In this document: positions 1 through 11,919 of the stretch, in pieces | Numbering within the stretch: position 1 is the first letter of the stretch | Layout of the letters: each line of letters opens with the position of its first letter | Assembly (NCBI GenBank): GCA_018524725.1 | Contig: JAEUWP010000302.1 | Span: 124,001-188,000, forward strand | DNA length: 64,000 nucleotides | Direction of reading: 5' to 3' | Source: Podaxis mareebaensis | Taxonomy: Eukaryota; Basidiomycota; Agaricomycetes; Agaricales; Agaricaceae | Made by a program: the position numbers and the translations under genes | Notes under the pieces: generated by a model | Databases searched by the model: none | Told to the model about the DNA's origin: nothing | Seen by the model: only the letters and a program-made list of their open reading frames with translations

Positions 1-2253
1 TGTCTTCCGACTCTTCCGACGTAGGAGCAGCAAAATCATCAGAGCATTCGGCGCCGGCGCGTTCTATAACGGAAGAAAATTTTTCTATGGATTCTTGGTA
101 GTACTTGAGGACAGTTTGTTGTGTGAGACGCATCTTTGTTGCAGGCGGTGGAGAGCCGACAATATGCATAATTTCGTCCGCCATCTGGAGTTTTTTCTTG
201 GCAGGCTATGGGCCACTCTTTACACTTCAGCTCGGCGAGGCGAGTGAAAATAAGACGTACTTCAAGCTCTCGCAGATCCGGCCTAAGATCATTGATTGTC
301 ACCATCAGCAAGATATACCAATACAGCACAGTTTTCATATTTCTGTTGTCCGGAGGCGCTTCCGCGATGTATGTCTTCGCATCTTCAAGAGCACTATGCA
401 AAAATGCGATGCCCTCATACCACTTCTGGTCCCCCACGTCCGGCATCTGTTGCAGGATTTCAATACCTAAGTTGCCAGCATGGTCAACCGCGCGTTGCAT
501 CAACTGATACTTGACAAAAGGCGTCAGCTGCGAGCATTTCATTCCCTGCTTTGCCGCCTTCAACCCCTTGACCGGATCTTGAGCCATCGAAATTGCATAA
601 TACCAGTACCCCTGGTTCGGATTCCGTTCGATAGCCTTCAACGCGACAGAAACGGCTTCACTGTACCGCTGCTTTGAGATAGCATATTTGATGTCAATGA
701 TATCTGCATAGTCCAAATCTGATGCCTTCCTCCTCTCCCGAAGCGCTTTGGAACAGAGTGGCAATGCGTCCGACCACATTTTGAACGGTAGATGTGTCTC
801 CATTTCCCACTTCCCCGTCTTCGGATCCTGAAACTGGAAGGAGCCTTCGGCAATCGAGTATTCCGTTCGCAAGATATTCGTCGCAACTTTGGGTCCAAGA
901 GCGTAGTAATCCCGGTCCGAGATGATTTGGATCATCGCGCCTTGGAATTCGCGAGCACAGAGGGCAGTAAGGAATGTGTCGCAGCGCGTCATCCCATAAT
1001 CCATCAGCTCATCGACGATATGACCTGGGAATCTTTGGGCAGCCGTCATGAACTTTGTTGGATCCAAAGCTTCCCAATCTTGGGCAGCCTCGACTGAGTG
1101 CAGGCGGATGAGAGCTTGGAGGCATGCGCAACGTCGCTCCCACTCTTTGCTGCTCAATCCAGCAATGAGGAGTTTCGTCGCATCTGGGTACGCCTTGAAT
1201 GCATAAGCGCCATGGAGACAAGCAGCACAAAGGAGTTCTATGGCATGGAAAATCAAAGAAGGTGAAGCAGATGGCTTGATAGCGGCTAGGGTAGTAGCTT
1301 TGACAATCTTCGTCACATCCAGTGACTTGAGCAGCTCCGGGTGCATGGGTTTGAGTTTCCCGGCTTCAAGTTTTCCATCAAAGGCAATAGAAAGGGTATG
1401 TGAGAGAACAGAGACTGTGACTTCAGCGATTGTATCTGACGGGTTGCTTTCCAAGATCCGTATCAACACCATGGCGTGTTTGGGAATTTCCAAGCGGACA
1501 GGGACACCACCATGTCGCGTCACGGTCCGCAGTGCGTGCAGAGTCACCTTCTGGCATGATGGTGAATCCAACAACGGGATGAGTTTCTTGAGGAATCCTA
1601 AAATACGCGTACAAATCGTAAATTTCATTGCTTCGATGCGCATATATGCAGGCTAAAGAACGCACCTTTTTCAAACAACTTGTTCCTTAACAACGAGTCG
1701 TTGCACATCTTCGCATATATGCCAACAATCCCGGCCCGAATCCTCGGGTATTCGCCATACCGTGCGTGAAGGGCTTCAAGACGCTTATAATACGTATCAA
1801 AACTCGTGTACACTTTCTTCAAGCCCTTCTTAGAGTTGAGGTCTACATAATCGAAAAGAGGTGAGCAACGACTTGTTGGGCAGCGTTGCGAGTAAGAAGG
1901 CGCCAGCGCCGCGACAGACTCATTAGATCCGAAGCGTTAGGCGCCGGTATCGACCAATCCCAACAAGTCGGCTACTCGAAGCCTTGATATGTCGATCCAC
2001 GACAAAGAAACAGATGCAAAGGAACTGCAGAGGGCGACTTACCAGGCAAGTGAGAAATCTCACATAATCGCGCGACCGCATACGTCCAATTCTCAGCAGC
2101 GACATTGTCCACGTCCTTCGCGTCCGCGTCGGTCATGGCAAGGCTTAAAGCAATGAAATTTGGCGCGGCCGAGGTCGAGCTCGCGCTCGAGCTTGATGAA
2201 ATGATGGGTTTGGTGGTTTTGGGCTTCTTGTTGCGATTCCCTGGTCCCGGCAT
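1..2253 (-). CDS. Helical-repeat protein of unknown function (partial, frame-broken)
   Basis: I do not recognise this gene. Exons read 2253-2043, about 1971-1666, 1597-261 and 205 to the left edge, so the C-terminus lies outside the window. Introns 206-260 (GTACGT...TAG), 1598-1665 and 1972-2042 have good ends. The long exon encodes about 445 residues of leucine-rich paired helices resembling ARM/TPR repeats; one stretch (SEAVSVALKAIERNP) is TPR-like. No signal peptide or membrane span is visible. Exon 2 cannot be read in one frame. It starts in frame (ADLLGLVDTGA), must shift near 1937-1942 to continue (SDLMSLSRRWRLLTR), and shift back near 1853-1860 to reach the well-formed segment DLNSKKGLKKVYTSFDTYY. 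These are two compensating single-base breaks. Either the assembly has indel errors or the allele is damaged. A MYND or TPR family is possible, but no zinc finger is visible in the part present. Confidence 0.6.
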
Positions 2254-2619
2254 TGTTGGCGGTGTATGGGCAAGAGTGGTGAGAGAAGAGAGTAAGCGTA
2301 ATAATAACTGAATTGGCCTCGATTGTGGGGTATATAATTGATGATCGCCTGACTTGATTGATTAACCTTCTGCAACCCAGTCCCGGATTTGCATTTAAGG
2401 GAGTGAGTGACAGCCAAGAAAAAAAAACGCCAAAACGAAAAATAAATAAGGTACCAGAGTCAAGAGTCGAAGACAGAGAAAAGAAAATATATAATTAAAG
2501 AACCGAATATGAAAGAAATGCGAGATTCCCGGAAACCTCCAAGAAAAATCAACCTGGACCCAAGAATAAAAACCACCAACCCAATCTCAATGAACACGGA
2601 AACATCCCACCATTGCTCC

Positions 2620-5600
2620 TCAGATCTTCCGACTACTCGCCTCTTTCTCCTTTTCCTTCTCTTTCTCCTTCTCCCGCTCGCCTCTCGGCAGTTCCTCAAA
2701 CACCGAACTCTCAAGTCCAGCCTTACTCACCCTCCTCAGCGGCTGCAACGTGTTCTCATCCACCGGCGCCCTCCTCGCATGCCTATACCTCCCGCTGGCA
2801 TCCTTAACCTCCATCTCTTGCGCTTGATCACCCACCAACACTCGCTGCAACTGAATCCCACCCGCACTCATCGGTCCCCCTAATCCCAAGGCTAATCCTC
2901 CGCCATTCCCCCCTCCAGGACCAGCACTGTCACCATTGAAGGCAGCTGCCGACGAGAACGATTCCAATGGAGGAAGGGATTCACGAACATGCCCGCCGCG
3001 ACGAAGGCCCATGCCTACAAATGTGACTTCTTCTCCAGGCCCATTTCCACCTTCTCCGTTGTCCCCACCTATGGAGGTCGATTGCACACCAATACTCTTC
3101 CCTCCCAATTCTTGTTCCTCGAAGTTCATGAGTTCAGAGACGAAGCCGATATTAGGGGAAATGCCTTTGCGTCGTTCAAGGACAAAGGCATATGCTCTCG
3201 AGAGCGTCCAGTGATTGGCATGTATGAGATACGCCATGACTGCTGTCACCGATCTCGACTTTCCAGCTTTACAATGCACATATGTCGGTGCAGAGTGCAG
3301 CCTCGCGTCGTCTACAATCAGCAATTTACACATCAGTTGGCTCCCCTCTCATAGCTGACACCAACACTCACCAAGAATCTCACAAACCTCCCTAACCCCC
3401 TTCAAGACATTCTCTTCCTCGACCGTATCCCTCATCGGAATCTTCACATATCTGTCAAACCTATCCTTCAACTTCAATCCATGATCATCCTCATTACACT
3501 CCGCCGCAATATTCAATATCCTCTTCACCCCCAACTCCCTCAATTCCTCCACATGCCCCGGCTCAGTCAACTCCGGACCCAAATACAAAAAGTTTGGCAA
3601 TATCGTCGATATCGAAAACATAGGCATCGACTCGGATTCTGTGGACGGTGGATCCGGACGTGCTGTGGAGGGTGAGGGTGGGTATCCCCTATCCCGATCT
3701 CGATCTTTGTCCGACGTCGAATTCCATCCGCCTGCACTTGAACCTGAACCCGAACCATACCCAAAGAAATGCGAATGCGACCCTCCGTGGGTAGAAGGAT
3801 ACGCACTCATAGGACCACCAAAAGAATTTTGAAAGCTCGAGAATGCCTTGGGCGTCCCCGGCGTATGCGGTGGTGTATAATACGGCGTTAGCCCGAAACT
3901 TCCGTTTCCACCATCGCCAAAATTCCCATTAAACCTCCCACTTGCAGGCGGTGAATGGCTCGAATACACCAAATTCAAATGTGAAGGACTCGCTGGTGGT
4001 TGTAAACCTCCATTGTTCGAACCAGGTAATGTCAACCGAGGTGGTATCGTTAATGTCGCGGAGCGCACTGGTTTGGTTTTTACGGATAGTTTGGGTAGGT
4101 TGGGGTTAAGGCGTTCAGCAGACCTGGTATCTATCTTCCGGAGATTTGGGACACTGGGTCTTTTAGCTCTTAGCCCACCACACGTCGAGGAACCGGGTTG
4201 TGGTAGCTTAGGGTGTCTAAAAGTGATGGAGGAGGGAGGCGGCGAGGGAGCGGAGTCAATTGCGTGGGATGCCTCAGATATCACATGGACCGGTATTGAC
4301 GTTAATGTCGTTGCGGTATCACTGCTGGTATTTGATTTCGAGGTATCATTTGAAGGATTATTCGCAGAGGCCAAAGAAGGGGGTATAATTGACATCGGCG
4401 AACGTGGTATTGAAAGCGGAACTGGACTCGCAGGGTTGGAAGATAACGATGCAGACGCAGACGATAATGACGATGAAGCCTCGATATCTGGTAACTTTTT
4501 CTTCGTATCAAGTTGGAACAAGCCTCCTGTGGCGGACTTTTTTGCGCCCTATGACACAACAAACATGTCAATATTCCACCTTGCATTGCACTAATAGAGT
4601 GGGACTCACAGGAACAACGGAGGGCTCCTCCACGGTACCCACCATTGGTCCAAACTCCACCAACTTCTCCAACTCTGTATCCTTAACACCTTTCATAATC
4701 CCACCTTCCAGATAATCCACCCGTCCTCCATGCCGAGCAACCAGAGGCATCAACACCTCCATAAGCGTCCACGCAGTCCCCGCAACATCCTGCCCCATCT
4801 CCTCATCATACACAATCACATCCCCATCCCAAACCAAACCCCCATCCCCATCCTCCTCACTTCGATGCAAACTTTCCAACATGCGACTCCACTCCTCCTT
4901 TGCCTTCTCACCAACCAAAAACTGCCTCAACGACTCCATATTCTGAAACCCGCCTTTCCCTCCCGTCAACGGCGCGCTCATGCTCGAACCCGGACCTAAA
5001 CCCGAATTCGACGCAGAATCTCCACCACGCAAAATACCCGATGCCGTTACCTTCCTGCACCTCTTCAAAATGAGTGACGGAATCGCAATATTAACACTCC
5101 CACGTATCCGATATGCAACATGGGCGGCGGGCGCACGGGTATCAATCACCAAAGGTCGAGGACACCCTTTCGACCCTGACGATCCTCTCGCGAGTCGGGT
5201 ATAGAGATCAGCAGCAGGTATGGGTTGCGGTTGATCACCCGTAGGTCTCGTCACTTCGGCAATACTGATTTCGGGTGTTGTAGCCGGAGATGTGGTGAAA
5301 CTGTTTGCTGGCGTACTCGACGGTTCTGTTGGCGTTGTGGCTGTCAAGGTTGCAACGGCACTACTCGACTCCTCCGGGTCCAACTCGGAGCCTGTAGAGT
5401 TTGTAGAGCTCACTGGAGAGCCATAGTACGCCCCGATGAAACGGGAAGTGATAGGTGTGTCCCCTGCAGGTGTGAAATAGGACGAGAGGATGCTTGACGT
5501 TGGGCTTGTTGCGCTGATGGGTGTTTGTACAGTGATGCCCAACGACCCGGAAGTGGAGTGTGTTTGTGCAAAGGGTGGGCGGGGAGGAAGTATAAGCTCG

Positions 5601-6367
5601 TCTTCGGCGACATCACCATGGGTATCATTTTGGTTGTGAGAAGGCTGTGGAGCGGGGGTGGATATGCTGTTATAGGAGTCATGGAGAACCAAAGCCGGCG
5701 GTGGTCCCTTGGTCTTGGTCTTTAGTTTCGGTTTAAGTCTTGTAGGCGTAGTACTCGCCGACGCCACAGAATCCACATTCCCAACGGTATTCGTAGTCGA
5801 ACCTGCCATATCATTCGTCGAGCTGCCACTTGCAGCGCGCAGAATCATACCATCAACATCAACAGCCTTGTCATCCTCTACCATTCCACCAGTCAGGGCG
5901 GCCGTTGTCAACGCCATCCCCCGTATCCCCCCAGCATGTGCCAACACCGGTGCAGCAGCAGCCACCATTGCGGGTCCGATCCCGGGCGTTGGTGGGTCAG
6001 CGTTCGTAACTGGGGACTCGACTTCCAGCTCCTCCTGCAGCTTTGCACTCAGTGGAAAGGCACCAGGCATTCTCATCCCCATCTCATCCACACTAATCTT
6101 TGGTAGCTTCCCCCTGGACCTAATCGGTCTCAGTCGTAGATTCTTCTGTACACTCCTTCTGAGTTCCTCGAGCTCTGCCAGGTCCTTGGATATCTCGTCC
6201 CCTCCCGCAGAGTCAAGAGTGAGTTTGGGTATCACGGGGGACGGACCGGCGGACGAATCCGACGAGGACAGTTGTAGTAGTTCTTCATCATCGAGGTCGC
6301 CGTCGTCGTAGGCCGAGTCTGAGCTGGAAGAGGCACGGTAGAGGAGGGGTTGTCGTTGTGGTGGCAT
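2620..6367 (-). CDS. Dual-specificity MAP-kinase phosphatase (rhodanese + DSPc), Rok1/MSG5-like
   Basis: Exons 6367-4610, 4548-3372 and 3311-2620 (introns GTGAGT...TAG) give 1208 residues. A rhodanese-like segment lies near residues 388-590 (LVIDTRAPAAHVAYRIRGSV). The dual-specificity phosphatase domain follows near 890-1070, with an entry motif (FLYLGPELTEPGHVEELREL), a general-acid loop IPMRD and the catalytic signature HCKAGKSRS, Cys about 992. The rest is Ser/Pro/Thr-rich low complexity, and the C-terminus is a Glu/Lys repeat. The rhodanese-plus-DSP order is that of MAPK phosphatases, which dephosphorylate the Thr and Tyr of a MAPK activation loop. The length fits Ustilago maydis Rok1 (family knowledge), which restrains mating and pathogenic MAPKs; which MAPK is targeted here is inference. 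It lies 114 bp downstream of the Ish1 gene on the same strand. Confidence 0.88.
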
Positions 6368-6481
6368 GGGTATAAGAACATTTAATACATGGGCAGGGGT
6401 AGGTAAAGGAAGGCAATCACACGCTGTGCTGCTGACATAACTAACAATACATAAAACATATCACAAATCACTAGTCCACTG

Positions 6482-8187
6482 TTACAACTCTGATTTCAAC
6501 TTTTCCTTGACTTCCTCGGCCTTGTTTCCTGCCCACTCTCCTGATTCGCGCATGCGTTCCTTTGCAGCTTCCCCAGACTCTCCTGCACGGCGGACAGTGT
6601 CCTCGTAACCGTGATACACCTTGTCCCTGCCGCTGCCTACGATACTCATGATGCGGTAGAGAGCGTCCTCGGCCTTACCAACTCCCTCGTTGACAATTTC
6701 GCGAATTTTAAGGAACGCGGCCTCCGCCTTGTTCTGGCTTTGAACCCAGCGGATGCGAGTTTCCTCTGAGAAAACGTCAGTCATGGAAACATAATAACCG
6801 AATTCAACTCACGCAGAAGGCCAGTCCGGGTGCCAGGCAGCTTACTGTCATCAACGCCTTGCTCCCGGAGATATGCACGCAATCGAGCGTCGGGCCAAGT
6901 CAAGTAAGCTGCAGTCTTGGCCGAAACGTCATTGTACCTGAACTCTACAGTCAGCCACCATTACCTATGGTTAGCTGAGAACGCACTTGTCATTGGCTAA
7001 TTTGATGAGCTCATCACGCTTGACCTGAGCGTCAGAACGCAAATACCCATGGTCAATGAGCCATTGTCGAATCTGATTATCAGACCAGGTTGACCAGAAA
7101 GTGTCCTTTGCTTGGAAGTAATTATCTCTGGTTGGCCGAGTCAACAGAAACTCACGGAAATGGTGTTGGGGACGTACTCCAGCATTTTCTGCATCTTGTC
7201 CCGGGTAACCTGAGCATCGCTCTTGATGACCCCGTGGTCGATGAGCCACGCCCTCATCTCTGAATCCGACCAGGTCGACCAGACACGATCAGAGGGGCCG
7301 TAATAGTACTTTTCGAGTTCGGCACGGAGTTTATCACGATTCTTCTCAAAATCGGACTTGATGATATGATGCGAAACAAGCCATTCATGCTGCGACGCGA
7401 TCAATATCTGGCAGAAACCAAACCTTGCCACAACACCTACCATGTATGAATCACTCCAAGATTCCCAGATCGGGTTCGAGACCTTGTTGTAATATTCCTC
7501 CATCATTGCCAACAACTCATCCCTCTTCTTCTCTGCATTGCTTTTCAACAAGCCTTTGCTTTGCAAATACGCCCTCAACTTGCTATCGTCCCACGACGAA
7601 TATACATAATCCTTCGACCTGTCGATGGCCCTCGCAACATCTGTCTCCGCCTGTGCAACTGCAGCCGAAACCCTCGTCGTAAAAGCCTCTGCAGTTTTAC
7701 TGGCTCCTTCGGTTACTTGGCTCGCAGTGGAACTTGCACGATCTGCAAACGACTTTGCGGCATCCTTGTATCCTTTGTAATGACTCTTCGCCATCATCAC
7801 CAACTGGTCCTTGGTGGCTTTCGGCGCTACTATTCCCTGACGGAGCAGGAATTCGCGCAGCCTGGATTCGTCCCATGTCTCGAACGCAGTGTCGCGTAAG
7901 TCGGAAAAGGTCTGTTGAGCGTGATTATACTGATCATAGGTCCACGCTGACGCGGAATGCCAATTCTCAGCCACGAGATAGCGCAACTCCGATCTCGTCG
8001 GCTCCTTTGTGTGCGTCGGGAGTGGAACGTTATGGTCCACAAGCCATCTTTTGAGTTCTGCAGAGGACCAAGTAGCGTATTCAGGTTGATAGTTTGAAGA
8101 GGCCGCTGCGCCGGCGAGCCAGGCCCAGCCTGTGTTGACTGAGAGGGAAAGCGCGAGAGTAGTTACTAAAACAATGTTTGTCCGCAT
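6482..8187 (-). CDS. Ish1/Msc1-type stress-response protein with seven repeats
   Basis: Five exons, 8187-7441, 7389-7156, 7105-6987, 6937-6813 and 6765-6482, sum to 502 residues. An N-terminal hydrophobic signal sequence (about residues 4-24) predicts entry to the secretory pathway or nuclear envelope. Seven repeats of about 35-50 residues share W-S-D-S-x-[LM]-R-x-[WY]-L-x-x-x-G-[IV] followed by K-x-x-R-D-x-[LM]; examples are WSDSEMRAWLIDHGVIKSD and WSDNQIRQWLIDHGYLRSD. This is the Ish1 repeat of Schizosaccharomyces pombe ish1 and yeast MSC1. The C-terminal 100 residues are an amphipathic, Lys/Glu-rich helix region. S. pombe ish1 is a nuclear-envelope protein induced by the stress MAPK/Atf1 pathway; a CRE palindrome 71 nt upstream here agrees with that. 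It shares a 360-bp promoter region with the divergent GH31 gene. Confidence 0.88.
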
Positions 8188-8257
8188 TGCCGGTGCTGAT
8201 GGAGAGGTTTCTGGGCTTGGGGAGGGTGTTTGAGTATAAATGTGGTTGGGTGTGGTA

Positions 8258-8265
8258 TGACGTCA
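8258..8265. promoter_or_regulatory. CRE palindrome TGACGTCA upstream of the Ish1 gene
   Basis: A perfect TGACGTCA lies in the 8188-8547 gap between the divergent Ish1 gene (start 71 nt away) and the GH31 gene. This is the binding site of Atf1/CREB-type bZIP factors. Position and the known Atf1 control of ish1 in fission yeast support function; no binding is shown. Confidence 0.5.
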
Positions 8266-8547
8266 GTGGGAGTGTGAGGTGGTCATGTCTCTCCTCTTAG
8301 ACTCGACTCCACAGTCCCCTACGTCCTCGATTACGCAGGCTAACCATTGAGGTTAGTATGGATATATATCGTCTCCACTACTGTTGCTGGTTGGCGTTAT
8401 GGAATGTATATAGCTCTCAGGAAGGTCTTATGTTCATGTGACCACTCGACGTACTTTTAATGACCCTTGCACGAACACATCAATGTCAGATAAACTGATA
8501 ATCAATGCTTCTCATATCAGCCTGTCCGCTCCACCTCAATCACCATC

Positions 8548-11500
8548 ATGGTGAAATTCAGCAATGGAATGTGGTGGAATCGGGATGGCGTACACATCGA
8601 CTGGGCTACCGAGATCGTGAAAGCCCAAGTCACGGACGAAAATCGCGGCATCCGCTGTGTAGCCGTAAGCAGCTATCCTCCTTCCTTTTGTGGTTTCTGA
8701 GCGGCAAGTATGTATAGACATCGAAACACATCAACCATCGTGGTGACACGCTCAACGCACCAACAATCACCATCGAGGCTTCATCGCCCGCTCCCAACAT
8801 CGTTTTGCTCACGGCCTATCATTGGAAGAGTCAGACTCCCTCTCTTCAGGGTCCGAATTACGAGTTGTTCCCAGACGTTGATCTCAACCATATCGTTCGT
8901 ATCTCCTTCCGATACACCACCGCTCTGCCTCATCACATCTGTTCATATAGAAAGACAACCGAAAAGATGACCTACGCACTTCCCTCACAGAAACCCACCT
9001 TTCGCTTCACACCTCTACGCTCTCCCTCCAAATCGATACGCGTCCTAACGCGTTCAACATCGACCTTGTCTCGCACTCTAACGCAAAAAATCCTACCAGC
9101 GCGACCCGCACCACCTCCCCCGATCTCTTACTCACGAAGCTTGGATGGAGGTCTGTCGGCTACGTCAAGAAACACACCACAGCTCTGAATCCAAGTGCTG
9201 CCCTCACGGATCCGGATAAAGGCGAGCGATGGTTCACTATGCAATTCCAATTGAGCGTGGGTGAGAAGATCTATGGACTTGGTGAGCGGTTCGGACCATT
9301 TATCAAGAATGGGCAGGTGGGTGGTTTATTAGAGGCGCTTGGATAAATAGTGCGATGAGGTGCTGAACCGCGCCTACAGGCGATCGAGATGTGGAACGAA
9401 GACGCCGGCACGTCGTCTGAATTGACTTACAAGAACGTTCCCTTCCTGCTTAGTTCGCGCGGGTATGGTATTTTTGTGCCAGACTCCAGTAGGGTTAGCT
9501 TTGAAGTCCAAAGCGAGCGTATGTGGCTTCCTCTCATCCATTCCCCACAATCCCCTGAATCACGAATCTCAACACAGGTACAACCCGCATCAATATCTCC
9601 GCCCCATCCGAACAACTCTCAACTTACCTTATTCATGGACCGACACCAAAATCTATATTGGAGAACTACACCCTTCTCACTGGACGTCCTGCCCTCCCAC
9701 CACCCTGGACCTTCGGTCTCTGGCTGTCTCCATCATTCACCACGCAATATACCGAAGACACCGTCAACCAATTCCTTGAAGGAATGGCTAAACGCGATAT
9801 TGGTGTTGGAGTGTTCCATTTTGATTGCTTCTGGCAGAAAGGGTTCGAGTGGTGTGATTATGCTTTTGATAAGGCCAGTTTCCCTGATGCAGAGGGGCAG
9901 TTGAAAAGGCTGAAAGAGAAAGGATACAAGGTGGAGTCCTATCTATTACGTGAAATGAGTCGTGGTTCAATTGGCGTCATTGCAGATCTGTGTCTGGATT
10001 AACCCATATATCGCACAAGAAAGCTCCATTTATGATGAAGGCGCCGCAAACGGCTATTTTATCAAGAAACCGGATGGAAGTGTCTGGCAAATCGACTACT
10101 GGGTACATCCTCCTCTCCATCCCGTGCACATCCACCCACTCATACGAACCTCCGCAGCAAGCAGGCATGGCCATAATAGATTTCACGAACCCCGACGCCT
10201 GCGACTGGTACCAATCTAAACTCAACAAGCTCATCGACATGGGTGTCGACTGTTTCAAGACCGACTTCGGCGAACGCATACCCACCGGCTCCGCAGTCTA
10301 CCACAACACTTCCTACTCCTCTCACAAAATGCACAACTTCTATGCATACCTTTACAACAAAGTTACTTTTGACATCTTGGAAAAGCGATTCGGTAAAAAT
10401 AAAGCTGTGGTTTTCGCTAGGAGTGCGACGGCGGGGTGTCAGAGGTTCCCTGTGCATTGGGGTGGTGACCCGATGAGTACGTATGAAGCTATGGCAGAGA
10501 GTTTGAGGGGAGGGTTGAGTTTGGGCGTTAGTGGGTTTGGATATTGGGCTCGTGAGTCGTTTTTTTCCTTAGCTGAGGTAGCATATACTCAGTTCTTTGT
10601 GAACCTAGACGACATCGGCGGCTTTGAGGGAAAACCAGATCCAGGACTATACAAACGCTGGTTCGCGTTCGGTGCTCTATCCAGCCACTCAAGACTACAC
10701 GGGAGCGGAAGCTACAGAGTAAGCCCCCTTCCTTCCCTCCTCACTAATTGTCTCAACACACACAACAGGTCCCATGGATAATAGACCCAACCGGCTCCTC
10801 AGACTCCATCCTCCGGCTCTTCATCTCCCTCAAACTCTCACTCATGCCCTATCTCTACGCCACCGCCATCACAGCCCACACAACCGGCACACCAATGATG
10901 CGACCCCTCTTCTTCGAGTTCCCGGAAGACAAAACCTCTTGGACAATCGATGAAGCCTACATGCTTGGCGAGAACCTATACGTCGCACCCGTATTCAGCG
11001 GATCCGATTCGGACAGTATCGACAGTGGTGGATACTCCGCTGCCGGATCTTCATTCGCTCCTGAAAATTCTACCAATGATACCCAAACCGGATCAAGTGA
11101 AAAAGACAAGACACAACAGGGAGATACCCCAGCTTCAGTTCAGGTATATATCCCACCAGGTGACTGGTTCTCACTCCTCACCGGCGACTTTTACACTGGA
11201 CCCTCCTGGTCGACTCAACGACATTCTTATTCTTCTATCCCTCTACTCCTCCGCCCTGGGCGCGCCATCGTACTCAGTGGAGGTGCCCCCGTAGATTTTT
11301 ATTTCGACGCATCTGGTGCTTGGAAACTGAGGGAACTGGACGAGGTGAAAGAAGAGGAGAGAGCGCGGAAGGGGGATGGAGAGTGGAGGGCTAGAGGAGC
11401 GGAATATGATTGCACGAGTAAGGTTACGGTGTTGGTTAATACTTCTCGATCACCTCCTCCTGGGTCGGACGACGAGCAAATGGGTGTTTTGGATCTGAGG

Positions 11501-11701
11501 GTGTATATCCCGGATAGTCATGGTGATAGGCTTGGGCAGGTTTCGGCCGAGCTCCGTGTACGCGAGATCGATGGTGGCAAAGTCCGCGTCGAAGTCGTTC
11601 ATGGAGATTTACGGGGTGAATGGAAAGTTCTACGGGTTGGGAAGGAAACTGGTGTCGCTCAGGGCGTGGCAAGCGGAGGCCAGAAATCGTTGGAGGTCTA
11701 A
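8548..11701 (+). CDS. GH31 alpha-xylosidase (YicI-like)
   Basis: Nine exons, 8548-8664, 8718-8894, 8951-9316, 9380-9518, 9578-9930, 9986-10102, 10158-10551, 10609-10718 and 10769-11701, sum to 901 residues. The N-terminus (MVKFSNGMWWNRDGVHIDWA) and GLGERFGPFIKNGQ match the beta-sandwich of glycoside hydrolase family 31. The barrel carries the nucleophile motif CFKTDFGERIP (Asp459) and the acid/base motif HWGGD (Asp527), followed by GFGYWAHDIGGFE. The match is closest to YicI-type alpha-xylosidases, which release xylose from the non-reducing end of xyloglucan oligosaccharides (family knowledge). No signal peptide is visible, so the enzyme is probably intracellular. The intron at 10552-10608 has no in-frame stop and could be mistaken for coding sequence. 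A Ser/Asp/Gly-rich insert near residues 680-710 is fungus-specific. The gene converges on the next one. Confidence 0.93.
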
Positions 11702-11919
11702 TCACAAGAAGTGAAGACAAATTATACTCTATCCATACATTATACCAAGAAACGGCCAAGGGAACTGCCGGTGTGATAGATATCGTGCCATACATATGTT
11801 ATCTAAAAGGAACGGCCAGGCGTGGCACGAAAGCGATTAATTGGATTTTATGTGTTATCGGTGGATATAAGGAAAAGTTCCCCAAGAAAAGGTCCCAATC
11901 CATGGTTCGTTAATGCCTT

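Noticed and set aside
10552..10608. Extra 19 residues in the GH31 enzyme (RESFFSLAEVAYTQFFVNL)
   Set aside because: This is a stop-free intron with GTGAGT...TAG; removing it restores the GH31 motif FGYWAHDIGGFE.
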